A stretch of 64,000 bases of DNA from Polyangiaceae bacterium (GTDB lineage: Bacteria; Myxococcota_A; Polyangia; Polyangiales; Polyangiaceae). Every line of letters starts with the position of its first letter. Positions within the stretch are counted from its first letter, which is position 1. Under the pieces are notes generated by a model. The model was given only the letters and a program-made list of their open reading frames with translations, had not been told where the DNA came from and did not search any database. A program made the translations under genes and the position numbers. Location of the stretch: NCBI GenBank assembly GCA_020633205.1, contig JACKEB010000013.1:793035-857034 (forward strand), given 5' to 3'. Shown here piece after piece: positions 19,579-27,972 of the stretch.

Positions 19579-22512
19579 ATGTTCCGAGTGCTGGTGGTGC
19601 AAGCGCACTCGGACTCGTTGGCCCGAGCGCTGGACGGCGTCGACGCGCAAGTTTCGCGCGCGAGCGCGCTTCCAAGTTTTGCGGCGGGCTTCGACCTCTG
19701 CGTGCTCCACCCCCACGCCGTGGACGATTTGGGTGCGCTGGAGCCCTTCGCCGTAGCCAACATCCCGGTCCTACTGGTCGACGATGGCCTCTCAGAGGCT
19801 CGTCTTGCGGAGTTTTGCACGGCGGGCTGCACGCACCTGCTTCAGCAACCCTCGGACGCTCTGCTTCAGGCCCAGGTGAAGTGCATCGCGCGCCAGCGGG
19901 CTGCTCGCCCTCCCGAGTCTCGAGCGGGCAGTCGCGTCTTTGAGACGCCCATGATGGGCATGTTGCTCTCCGGTCCCGAAGGTCAGGTCTACGATGCCAA
20001 CGAGACGCTCCTGAACTTGATCGGTTATTCCCGCGAGGAACTGAATCGAGGGGAGCTCAACTGGAGGGCGCTCACACCACCTGAGTGGTTGGGGGCCTCC
20101 GAGGACGCACTGGGTGCGGTGTCCGCCGAGGGCACGGCAGCGCCTTTCGAGAAGGAATACCTGCGCAAGGACGGCTCCCGCGTGCCGGTCTTGCTCGCGT
20201 CGACCCAAGAGTCTCGCGGGCGAAACCTCGTCGTGGCGCTGGACATTCGCAACCAGGTTCAGACTCGCCAACGCCTGGCGTTGCTCTCCGAGGCGAGCGC
20301 GCTCCTGATCTCTTCTCTCGACTATCGAGAGACCCTCGAGGGGCTCGCGAACATCTTGGTCCCGGCGCTCGCCGATTGGTGCGCGATCGATATTTTAGGG
20401 CAAGGGGGGGAGGTGCAGCGCCTCACGGTGACCCATCGTGACCCCGAGAAGCGAGAGCTCGCGCGCCGGCTGCGAGGTGAGCGTTCGATTGATATCCGCT
20501 CGGATACGGTGGTGGCGCGCGTGCTGCGCACGGGACAGGCGGAGTGGGTGCGCGAGGTCCCCGACGAGATGCTGCAAGCGGTTGCCAGAGGGCCGGACCA
20601 TCTGGAGTTGATGCGGTCACTGGGCCTCAAGAGCTACGCCGTCGTCCCCCTCAGCACGGGTAAGCAGGTGTTGGGTTGCCTCTCCCTGGTGCACGCCGAG
20701 AGCAACCGCGTGTTCGTCGCTGAGGATATGGGGTACTTGCGGGAGCTAGCGACGCGCGCAGCGCTCAGCCTCGAGCGCGCAGCGCTCTACGAGGCCGCAG
20801 AGCGAGGCAAAGAGCAAGCGCTGCTCGTCGCACATATTGGTGAGGTGCTGACCCGGCACGATACCCTCGAGGCAGCCCTGGGCGACTGCGCGAGTGCCAT
20901 CGCCCGCGACCTGGGCATGGCCCAGGTGCGTGTCTGGGCGGCGGATAATCAGCGCCGGGTGTTGAGGCTGCGTGCCAGCGTGGGGAGGCACCGGGAGCGA
21001 GACGAGGAACACCGCTTGGTACCTTTCGGGCTCGGTTCCGCGGGGCAAACCGCCGTTGCAAACGAAGCCACGATCCGCACCTTGGGCGAGGCGCCGGATG
21101 CCTCCTGGTCGGATCACGAGGGAATCAGGGCGTTTGCCAGCTTTCCGTTGCATATCCACGGTTCGCTGATTGGCGTGTTGGCGGTCTACTCCGAGCGGCA
21201 CTTGGAGTCAGACACCTTGGCGACGCTGCTGGCTGCCTCGGACCTGATCGCCGTCGGGATGCGCCGCTCCCAAGTCGAGGCGCGGGTGCGCGCGAAGCGC
21301 CAGGCGCTCGAAATCATCAACAACGTGGGGCGCACCCTGGCGGCCGAGCTCAATCAAGACAAGTTGGTCCAGGCGATCACGGACTCCGCGACCCAGCTCG
21401 CTGGCGCAGACTTTGGCGCGTTCTTCTACACAGCGCAGGATGCCCAGGGGGGCAAGCTGCTGCTCTACAGCCTGAGCGGCGCGGAGCGTTCCGCGTTCGA
21501 GCGCTTCCCCATCCCGCGAGCGACGGCGCTGTTTCGCCCAACCTTCGCTGGCGAGGGCGTGATCCGTGTCGACGACATTCGCCAAGATCCCCGCTACGGC
21601 AAGAATGAGCCTCACTTCGGCATGCCCGAAGGGCACCTGCCCGTCGTGAGCTACATGGCCGTGCCTGTGCTCGCTCGCGGTGGGGAAGTGCTTGGTGGCT
21701 TGTTCTTTGGGCACAAAGAGCCCGGGATCTTCACCGAGCAAGCCGAGCAGCTGGTGTCCGGTGTTGCAGCCCAAGCCGCGATCGCGATGGACAACGCGGC
21801 GCTCTTCACCAAGGCGCAGAACTTGATCGAGCGGCTGGCACGCAGCAACCGTGAGCTCGACCAGTTCGCGTACATCGTTTCCCACGACTTGAAGGCGCCT
21901 CTCAGGGGGATTGGTCACCTCTCGGAGTTCATTGAAGAGGACCTAGGCGAGCGCATCACCGAAGAAGGTGCCGAGCACCTACGCATGCTTCGGCAACGCG
22001 TCCGGCGTCTCGATGAGCTGATTGACGGCGTCCTCGACTATAGTCGAGTCGGCCGCTCGAATAGCCTTCCGGAAATGATCAGGGTGAGGGCGCTGGTAGA
22101 CGAAGTGGTGACCTTGCTGGCCACTGAAGTACAACCTAACGTCAACATACCGGAAGACTTGGTCGTACTAACGGATCGCACGCAGCTCGCACAGGTCTTC
22201 ATGAATCTGATCGGCAACGCGTTCAAACACGCGAACAAAGCCGCTCCGGAGATCGAAGTGGGAGTCGACCAGCAGGGATCGAGCTTGGTGTTCTACGTGC
22301 GCGACAACGGGCCAGGGATCCCTGAGGCAATGCAAGATAGGATCTGGGGGATCTTTCAGACGCTGCCGAGCGGCGGAACGTCGGGCACCGGCATTGGACT
22401 GGCGGTGGTGCGCAAGCTCGTGGATCTGCGCCAGGGCCGTGCGTGGGTCGAGTCCGATGGGGCCAACGGTTCGACGTTTCGCTTCACCTGGCCAGACGTC
22501 ACCGCGCAGTGA
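19579..22512 (+). CDS. Multidomain histidine kinase (pseudo-receiver, PAS, three GAF, HisKA, HATPase)
   Basis: 977 residues; the ATG is preceded by AGAAGGGA. Order: a receiver-like N-terminus (1-110) in which the phospho-acceptor position reads LCVLHPHAV, so no Asp is available; a PAS domain (about 128-235, GQVYDANETLLNLIGYSREEL); three GAF-type domains (about 250-405, 420-570, 585-745); HisKA with the phospho-acceptor His769 in YIVSHDLKAPLRG; and a HATPase with N (NLIGNAFKHANKA), G1 (DNGPGIP) and G2 (GTGIGLAV) boxes. There is no membrane segment, so it is a soluble sensor. The kinase core is of the bacteriophytochrome-associated type. No response regulator lies next to it (orphan kinase); the convergent neighbour is the antiporter gene, four bases beyond its stop. 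Confidence 0.92.
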   Translation: MFRVLVVQAHSDSLARALDGVDAQVSRASALPSFAAGFDLCVLHPHAVDDLGALEPFAVANIPVLLVDDGLSEARLAEFCTAGCTHLLQQPSDALLQAQVKCIARQRAARPPESRAGSRVFETPMMGMLLSGPEGQVYDANETLLNLIGYSREELNRGELNWRALTPPEWLGASEDALGAVSAEGTAAPFEKEYLRKDGSRVPVLLASTQESRGRNLVVALDIRNQVQTRQRLALLSEASALLISSLDYRETLEGLANILVPALADWCAIDILGQGGEVQRLTVTHRDPEKRELARRLRGERSIDIRSDTVVARVLRTGQAEWVREVPDEMLQAVARGPDHLELMRSLGLKSYAVVPLSTGKQVLGCLSLVHAESNRVFVAEDMGYLRELATRAALSLERAALYEAAERGKEQALLVAHIGEVLTRHDTLEAALGDCASAIARDLGMAQVRVWAADNQRRVLRLRASVGRHRERDEEHRLVPFGLGSAGQTAVANEATIRTLGEAPDASWSDHEGIRAFASFPLHIHGSLIGVLAVYSERHLESDTLATLLAASDLIAVGMRRSQVEARVRAKRQALEIINNVGRTLAAELNQDKLVQAITDSATQLAGADFGAFFYTAQDAQGGKLLLYSLSGAERSAFERFPIPRATALFRPTFAGEGVIRVDDIRQDPRYGKNEPHFGMPEGHLPVVSYMAVPVLARGGEVLGGLFFGHKEPGIFTEQAEQLVSGVAAQAAIAMDNAALFTKAQNLIERLARSNRELDQFAYIVSHDLKAPLRGIGHLSEFIEEDLGERITEEGAEHLRMLRQRVRRLDELIDGVLDYSRVGRSNSLPEMIRVRALVDEVVTLLATEVQPNVNIPEDLVVLTDRTQLAQVFMNLIGNAFKHANKAAPEIEVGVDQQGSSLVFYVRDNGPGIPEAMQDRIWGIFQTLPSGGTSGTGIGLAVVRKLVDLRQGRAWVESDGANGSTFRFTWPDVTAQ

Positions 22513-22516
22513 GTGC

Positions 22517-24706
22517 CTACTCGCGCTCTCTGAGCAGCGTCAAAAGGCGCCCGTGCGTCTTTTGATGTATGAGCGTGTTCATCAGCCCCTGGTCGCGTCC
22601 GAGCTGCGCGATGGCGCTCAAGCTCCGCAGGTGCGCGGTGGCGTGATCTGCTGGAGAAATCACGAGGAACACCAGGCGCACGGGCTCGCCGTCGGGGCCG
22701 AACTGCTCGAGCCCGCCTGGAACGAGGGCTACGAAGGCCATGCTGCGCTGGGCCGAGCCATGGTAGACGTGGGGGATGCAGATCCCCGCGCCAATCGCCG
22801 TGGGCATGCTGCGCTCGCGCTCGAGTATTTCCGCGCGGTGTTGGGCGACGTCCAAATCGGGCAGCGCCTTCGACGCGAGCTCTAGCAGCTGCTCCAGCAC
22901 CTCCTCGAACTTCACGCTGTGCTTGTCGAGGATCAGCGCATCGCGCATGAGGCCTTGGAGGCCAGGGATGCGTTGACGCAGCACGATCAGGGAGTGCAGC
23001 TCCGCAGGTGTCTCTCCGTCGATGATCGAGATGCGCCCCTCATCGACGCCCAGCAGGGGACGTAAGGCGTCGCCGAAACGTGTGGTGTCCTCCCCCGTGC
23101 CGACTTCGACCGCGTCGATGGCGAGGCGCTCCGCGTCGACCTGAGATCGCACCTCGGCGGGGCCCGGCGCATCGAGCCACAGCGGGCGACCCGCGCGTGA
23201 GTCGCTGATCCCTGGTGCATCCCATCGGTAGCAAGCGGCGCCACCGACCACGTCGGTCCAGGCTTCGCAGATCTTGTCGTTGGTCTCCGGATCGCCTGCC
23301 ACGGCGAGCACGGCCTCCGCGTCGGCGACGCGTGGATCGCTGAGCGATGCGGGGTCCAACGGATCTTCCGAGATCGTTTCGTCGTCTCCCTCACCCCCAA
23401 CTACCGCTTCGCCCGTGGAGAAGACGAGGGTTGGGGCGCCGCACTGGCGCAGGGTGCGATGCAGCTGCGTCGCAAGCCACGGATCGCCGATCAGGAGCCA
23501 GGTCGCTCGGGAGCGCCGCTGCAGGCCGAGCATGCGCGCCACGAAAGGCGAAGTGAGACCCTGAAGCACCACGGTGGTGCCGATCACGGCGTAGGTCAGC
23601 GTCTCCAACAGGTGAGCATCTGGATGTCCAAGACGCTTCAGGCGAATCGCGAACAGCGACGCCATCGACGCAGCTACGATTCCGCGGGGAGCAAGCCAGG
23701 AGAGAAACACCTTCTCCCGCCAGCTGAATTTGGCTCCCCACGTCGAGATCGCGATGTTCAGCGGGCGCGCCACGAAGAGCACCACGGCGAGCACCAGGAG
23801 CAAGCCAGAGCCCGCGCGAGGGAACGCGGAGAGATCGAGTCGCGCGGCGAGCAGCACGAACAAGAGCCCGATCCCAACCTCGGTCAGCTCGAGCTTGAAG
23901 CGCTTCAGCGCCTTCAGCTGCGCGCGACTGCGCAAGCTGACGGTGAGGCCCGCGACGATCACGGCAAGGATCCCCGACTCGGTCAGCACGGTGTTCGCAA
24001 TGCCCAGCGCCAAGAGCGCGCTAGCGAGCACGACGATGTTCGTGTGATCCGCGTCAATCCAGCGTCGATTCAGCGCTTCGCTCAGCGCAAAGCCGACGCC
24101 CACACCGACCCCAACGCCCACCACGAAGCGCGAGGCGAAGCGACCCAGCGGGATCAAAGCCGATTCATCGCCCCCGGCGGCGATCCACTCGAAGCACAAG
24201 ACGGCGACGAACACGCCCACCGCGTCCACCATCACGCCTTCCCAGTACAGCACGTGATGCAGGCGTGGCTGCAAGCGAATGCGTCGCAACAGAGGCGAGA
24301 CGACGGTCGGCCCGGTGACGATCACCAAGCTCCCCGCGATGATCGCCAGCTCGAGCTTCAGCGAAGGCATCGCGAGCATCAGCGCAGCCGAGGTGCCGGC
24401 CCAGGTGATGAGCACTCCGATCGTGAGCATGCGCACGATCACGGCCGATTCCCGACGGAAACCAGCGATGTCGAGAGTGAGCCCGCCTTCGAACAACACG
24501 ATCGCGACCGCCAGGGTGACGACGGTCTCCAGGCCATCGCCGAGCGTCTCCGGGTGCACGATGCCGAGCGCCTGGGGGCCGAGCAAGATCCCCCCGAGCA
24601 GCAGCAGGGTGATCGACGGCAAGCGCAGGCGGCCCGCCAAGGTGATCAGGAACACTCCAGCTGCCGCGGCGATGCACAGGGTGATGGCGGCGTGGTGTGC
24701 GTTCAT
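22517..24706 (-). CDS. CPA-type Na+/H+ antiporter fused to nucleotide-binding-like and PTS EIIA domains
   Basis: 729 residues from an ATG. Residues 1-395 are a cation:proton antiporter of the NhaP/KefB type with about 12 membrane segments, for example ITLLLLGGILLGPQALGI, AVAIVLFEGGLTLDI and the helix VLYWEGVMVDAVGVFVAVL bearing acidic residues as in the transport site. Residues 400-560 resemble a degraded TrkA-N/Rossmann domain (TWLLIGDPWLATQLHRTL...). Residues 585-725 are a type-2 PTS EIIA domain with the phospho-His motif AIGAGICIPHVYHG (His646), then FLVISPADHATAHLRSLSAIAQL. In the nitrogen PTS, EIIA-Ntr regulates potassium transport by binding; here it is covalently attached, so phosphorylation could control ion flux directly. 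No other PTS gene lies in the window. Confidence 0.9.
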   Translation of the reverse strand: MNAHHAAITLCIAAAAGVFLITLAGRLRLPSITLLLLGGILLGPQALGIVHPETLGDGLETVVTLAVAIVLFEGGLTLDIAGFRRESAVIVRMLTIGVLITWAGTSAALMLAMPSLKLELAIIAGSLVIVTGPTVVSPLLRRIRLQPRLHHVLYWEGVMVDAVGVFVAVLCFEWIAAGGDESALIPLGRFASRFVVGVGVGVGVGFALSEALNRRWIDADHTNIVVLASALLALGIANTVLTESGILAVIVAGLTVSLRSRAQLKALKRFKLELTEVGIGLLFVLLAARLDLSAFPRAGSGLLLVLAVVLFVARPLNIAISTWGAKFSWREKVFLSWLAPRGIVAASMASLFAIRLKRLGHPDAHLLETLTYAVIGTTVVLQGLTSPFVARMLGLQRRSRATWLLIGDPWLATQLHRTLRQCGAPTLVFSTGEAVVGGEGDDETISEDPLDPASLSDPRVADAEAVLAVAGDPETNDKICEAWTDVVGGAACYRWDAPGISDSRAGRPLWLDAPGPAEVRSQVDAERLAIDAVEVGTGEDTTRFGDALRPLLGVDEGRISIIDGETPAELHSLIVLRQRIPGLQGLMRDALILDKHSVKFEEVLEQLLELASKALPDLDVAQHRAEILERERSMPTAIGAGICIPHVYHGSAQRSMAFVALVPGGLEQFGPDGEPVRLVFLVISPADHATAHLRSLSAIAQLGRDQGLMNTLIHQKTHGRLLTLLRERE

Positions 24707-24747
24707 CCGCGGCAGGATATACTACGCAGCGGCGCGGTCGTGTGCCT

Positions 24748-25446
24748 CTAGCGAGTGAGTCGGACGGCTCTGGGCGATTCTGCCGCTAGGTTTTGCAGCG
24801 TGCGTTCGATGGTGCAGCGCAGGACGACCCGTTGACGGGTGCTGCCAAGCAGCAGGCGATCCAGATCTTCGTCCCGGCCGAGGGCGGCCATGGCCAGGCT
24901 CCGGACCTTGCTCACGGGTTCCGTGGCACTTGCGCGCAACGCCTCGCGCAGGACCCGAACGTCGTGCTCTACGAGCTCAGGACGCCGGTTCACGCCCATG
25001 CACGTCTCCACGAAGTCGAAGTACCGCTTAAGCAGCTTGGCACCCTTGCGCCGTGCGGAAGCGGTGGGTTGGGTGATCAACCAGCGGCGGATACGAGCCG
25101 CGAGGCGCGTCGCACGGGTGCGGTCGTGGCTTCGCAACATCGGGTACCAGTCCCCTTGCTCCAGGTCGCTCAAGGTCGCCGCCGCGCGTTGCAAGGACTC
25201 GGACAGCTCCGGCTCGAGAACTTGGCGCGATGCGTCGCGGAGTTCGACGAACGCGCGACGTGCGACGAGGGATGCCAAGACGTTCTGGGAAAAGAAGGGA
25301 TCCAACGACTGCGCCGTGGGTACGAACTCGATCGCGTGGTTCGTTTCGCGGGTGCTGCAGATCTTCACGCCCGTCGCTGGGGTCAAGAAGGCGGCGGCGG
25401 GGGCGAGCCTCGGGGCAAGCGGTGTCGTGGAGTGGATGTCTAACAT
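24748..25446 (-). CDS. Unknown helical protein, paralogue of 44216-45040
   Basis: 232 residues from the ATG at 25446 (a longer frame to 25557 has no support). No family recognised. It aligns along its length with the gene at 44216-45040; shared blocks include NHAIEFVPTAQSLDPF / NHAIHFLPCATALDPF, LASLVARRAFVELRDASRQVLEPE and its partner, ELVEHDVRVLRE / ELVEHDLRVLRV and LGRDEDLDRLLL / LGRDEDLDALLR, ending CTIERTLQNLA / CTLERTLGHLA. It is all helical, rich in Arg, without signal or membrane segments. The strictly shared DP(F), RDEDLD and VEHD(L/V)R could be functional residues. The upstream region carries a motif shared with the paralogue (25538-25555). Confidence 0.78.
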   Translation of the reverse strand: MLDIHSTTPLAPRLAPAAAFLTPATGVKICSTRETNHAIEFVPTAQSLDPFFSQNVLASLVARRAFVELRDASRQVLEPELSESLQRAAATLSDLEQGDWYPMLRSHDRTRATRLAARIRRWLITQPTASARRKGAKLLKRYFDFVETCMGVNRRPELVEHDVRVLREALRASATEPVSKVRSLAMAALGRDEDLDRLLLGSTRQRVVLRCTIERTLQNLAAESPRAVRLTR

Positions 25447-25818
25447 ATCAGTTGCTCGGCGTTGCCGGGGCGCGACAGGCGCTGGCCCCCTGTTGTGGTC
25501 GTGAGCCCGCCGCATTCTCACGCCCGACCACCGAAAAACGTTACCTTGAGGAATCAAAATGAGATGCGAAACCGCTGCTCTGCGGCGAGTTTAGACATGC
25601 GTCGCGGAATGGTTTTCACGAGCAAAACACGACGTGGCGCTTTGGCGGGGTGGGGCGAAAGCGACCAAGACGGCACATCAGCCTCAGTTTGAGACCTTGA
25701 TTCGGCGTTCGAGGACGCCCTTGCTCAGTAGTTGCCGGGGGGAAACGATGGCCCAGTGCGGCCGCAAAGCCCCCGGGGAGCCCGGGATGGTGGCACGTCA
25801 GTTGCTCTCCACTCGGGC
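25447..25818. other. Divergent intergenic region with shared upstream motif
   Basis: 372 bases between the leftward unknown paralogue and rightward sodC. It contains the motif GATTCCTCnnGGTAACGT on the minus strand (25538-25555). On the plus strand the same place reads TTGAGGAATCAAAATG, a ribosome-site-like stretch followed by an 11-codon frame; I do not call a gene from that. No terminator or repeat seen. Confidence 0.5.
25538..25555 (-). promoter_or_regulatory. Candidate regulatory motif GATTCCTCAAGGTAACGT
   Basis: Lies 92 bases upstream of the unknown paralogue at 24748-25446. Near-identical 18-mers occur upstream of its paralogue (45230-45247, minus) and in the gap at 47723-47739 (plus). 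GGTAAC could be the -35 half of an alternative-sigma promoter or part of an operator; this is inference. Confidence 0.4.
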
Positions 25819-26475
25819 ATGCAACTCAAGCTCTGCCTGCTCAACGGGGTACTGCCGCTCGCCCTCATCGCCTGCGACAACCCCGAGTCAGCGACCTCTC
25901 CTGGCGACCCGGATCGCGCGCAACCGATGGAATCGACTCGCGCTCTGCGGCCACCCCCTTCCGTTCCAGTGGCGAAGCCCGGAGGCAGCGTTCCAGGCGG
26001 AGCCAGCGCCGCACCACCCGACGGGAAGGAGCGCGAGGCCGAGGCAGAGTTCACCAGTGTGCCGAAGATGAAGCTCACAGGTGACGCAGAACTCAGCGAG
26101 ACCGCCGACGGGGTGCGCATCCAGATTGAGGTCGAGGACGCGCCCAAGGGGAAGAAGGCGGTCCACATTCACGAGAAGGACGACTGCAGCGACATCGCTG
26201 GCAAGAGCATGGGGGCGCACTTCGATCCAGACGGAAAGAAGCACGGCTTACCCAGTGCTGCGGAGCACCACCTGGGTGATCTCGGCAACCTGACCGTCGA
26301 CGACGAAGGCGATGGGACACTGACCATCGTGGTCGCGAAGGCCAACCTGAAGGCGGGCGACGCCCGGAGTTTCCTTGGCAAGGCGATCGTGATTCACGAA
26401 GGCGAAGACCACGGTGACGGGGAGAGCGGCAACGCGGGCAGCCCCATCGCGTGTGCACCCATCAAGGCGGATTGA
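25819..26475 (+). CDS. sodC: Cu/Zn superoxide dismutase-like lipoprotein
   Basis: 218 residues from the ATG at 25819. A signal peptide ends in the lipobox LIAC (Cys 17) and a Pro-rich linker leads to a Cu/Zn SOD domain. Copper and zinc ligands are all visible: VHIHE, GAHFDPDGKKHG, EHHLGDLGNL (with the zinc Asp) and VIHEGEDHGDG. The disulfide cysteines are in DDCSD and near the C-terminus (ACAPI). The odd point is the active-site arginine, which should lie in GNAGxRxACG; here the sequence is GNAGSPIACAP, so Arg is replaced (by Pro or a neighbour). That should lower activity strongly. The gene heads a tight unit with two hemerythrin genes (22-base gap). It would act in the periplasm or at the surface. 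Confidence 0.88.
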   Translation: MQLKLCLLNGVLPLALIACDNPESATSPGDPDRAQPMESTRALRPPPSVPVAKPGGSVPGGASAAPPDGKEREAEAEFTSVPKMKLTGDAELSETADGVRIQIEVEDAPKGKKAVHIHEKDDCSDIAGKSMGAHFDPDGKKHGLPSAAEHHLGDLGNLTVDDEGDGTLTIVVAKANLKAGDARSFLGKAIVIHEGEDHGDGESGNAGSPIACAPIKAD

Positions 26476-26497
26476 AGCGAACCTATTGGAGGGCAAC

Positions 26498-27055
26498 ATG
26501 GACTACCGAATTCCGGAATTCAGCGGCGACAGGCACCAAGTCTCGAGGCGCGCGCGAGCTAAGCAACACGCGCGAGGCTTCGAAGGGATCTTCGAGACTT
26601 TGGTGGAAGAGCACACCGAGGCCGCGATGATGCTCGACGTCCTCTGTCGCACGACGGACGCGAAGCAGCGCGCGGCGCTGTGGCCGAAGCTGCGTCGAGC
26701 ATTGCTCAGTCACGATCAAGACGAGGTGCGAATCCTGTGTCCTGATCTCCACGAGCTCGTGGAGACGCGCCGCTTGGCCCAACGCCATGACGTGGAGGCG
26801 CGCGATTTGGAGTCGATGATTCGCCGGCTCGATGGTCGCGCGTTCGACCACCCAGAGTGGCTCGCCAGTGCGCTCACCCTGCGCCAGCTCGTCGTGCGAC
26901 ACATCCGAGAAGAGGAGAACGAGCTCTTCCCCACGGCACAACGGGCGCTCGGGGCGGCGCGCGCTGCAGAGCTGAAGGAAGCCTATTGCCGAACCAAGGC
27001 GAAGGGGGGCTCTCGTTCAACCCTGGCGAGCGGTCTCCTCGGAGGGACCCAGTAG
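26498..27055 (+). CDS. Hemerythrin (HHE) domain protein
   Basis: 185 residues from the ATG at 26498, preceded by TTGGAGGG. A four-helix hemerythrin fold with ligands in VEEHTEA, LLSHDQDE, AQRHDVEA and VVRHIREEENELFPTAQ. The first 25 residues are Arg-rich, and the C-terminal tail is Ser/Gly-rich. It belongs to the same unit as sodC upstream and the second hemerythrin downstream, suggesting a shared role in oxygen, NO or iron stress. Compared with its neighbour, the ligand helix two has Gln-Asp between His and Glu (HDQDE against HEQGE), which could tune the site. Confidence 0.9.
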   Translation: MDYRIPEFSGDRHQVSRRARAKQHARGFEGIFETLVEEHTEAAMMLDVLCRTTDAKQRAALWPKLRRALLSHDQDEVRILCPDLHELVETRRLAQRHDVEARDLESMIRRLDGRAFDHPEWLASALTLRQLVVRHIREEENELFPTAQRALGAARAAELKEAYCRTKAKGGSRSTLASGLLGGTQ

Positions 27056-27096
27056 CTCGAGCGCGCCACGAGCGCACACGTGGAGGAGAGGGAATC

Positions 27097-27633
27097 ATGC
27101 CGCACACCCGCAGTTCACTCGATTACAGCAAGCTTCCGGAGCACAAGTTTGTCGGAGCGACGTCGCAACCATTCGTCGGGATCTTCAAGACGCTCGTCGC
27201 AGAACACCGCGACCTAGCCTCGATGATCAAGCGCCTCGCCGCTGCAGAAGACGCGAAGGCTCGAGCGGAGATCTTTCCCAAGCTACGCGATCAGCTCGTG
27301 GCTCACGAGCAGGGGGAGATGGACCTTCTCTATCCGCTGCTGCGGGAGCGCGGCCTGACCTATGGTCTGGCGGAGCAACACGATCGATCAGCGCGCAAGC
27401 TGGAAGTAATCGTCGGGTGCCTGTCTGGCTACTCATTCTCCAATCCGCAATGGTCGGAGACCGCGCAGACGCTCTTGGAGGTCTTCGTCCAGCACGTCGA
27501 AGAGGAGGAGGAGCGCGTCTTCGCGCTGGCTCAAGAGGCGCTCGGGGGCGAGTGCGCAGAGCAGGTTGGGGCGCGCTATCGCGAGCTCAAGGGGCAGGTG
27601 AAGGAATGGCAACAGGGGGAGAGAAAAGTCTGA
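27097..27633 (+). CDS. Hemerythrin (HHE) domain protein
   Basis: 178 residues; the ATG is preceded by a strong GGAGGAGAGG. The hemerythrin ligands are in VAEHRDL, VAHEQGEMDLLYPLL, AEQHDRS and VQHVEEEEERVFALAQ. It is closer to the truncated hemerythrin at the left edge of the window (shared GEM.LLYPLLR) than to its immediate neighbour. It is 41 bases downstream of the first hemerythrin gene, so the three genes sodC-hhe-hhe form one likely operon. The N-terminal stretch TRSSLDYSKLPEHKFVGATSQPF is an extension not found in minimal hemerythrins. Confidence 0.9.
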   Translation: MPHTRSSLDYSKLPEHKFVGATSQPFVGIFKTLVAEHRDLASMIKRLAAAEDAKARAEIFPKLRDQLVAHEQGEMDLLYPLLRERGLTYGLAEQHDRSARKLEVIVGCLSGYSFSNPQWSETAQTLLEVFVQHVEEEEERVFALAQEALGGECAEQVGARYRELKGQVKEWQQGERKV

Positions 27634-27972
27634 GCTGGCTTAGAGCATGCCGAGAGAATACGTCCCAAACTGAGACAAATCCGAGCTGGCGCCGAAGAAC
27701 CAAGCGCTTGTTTCAATGCCAGTTCTCTCGCCGAATGCGCCAAACGCTCCGAGGCAGAAATCACGTGTGGGCCCATATGAGTGGATTTGTCAGTGCGGGT
27801 GACAGAAATACGTCAAGGCTCCCTGTTTGAGCTGCCATTCCTACAGATTGCGCGCCGTCTGTAGCTAATGTGTGATAGCTACGGAACGGGGTGGAACGCT
27901 TCTCAACCCCGCAGCTGAACGTAGGTGCCGTGCCTCCCTCGAGCGCCTGCGACAAGTCCTTGGGAGAGCGCG
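27634..27972. other. Intergenic region before the Roadblock gene
   Basis: 339 bases. It holds a 7-base perfect inverted repeat (27861-27882, listed separately) and otherwise no coding-like frame. The promoter of the Roadblock gene should be here. Confidence 0.5.
27861..27882. promoter_or_regulatory. Inverted repeat GTAGCTA-8-TAGCTAC
   Basis: Two perfect 7-base arms separated by ATGTGTGA, about 90 bases upstream of the Roadblock protein start. The dyad without a T-tract looks more like a repressor or activator site than a terminator. Confidence 0.4.

Noticed and set aside
25556..25611. 11-codon frame after a ribosome-like site (GAGGAATCAAAATG)
   Set aside because: Too short, and the same bases are part of a motif better explained on the minus strand.
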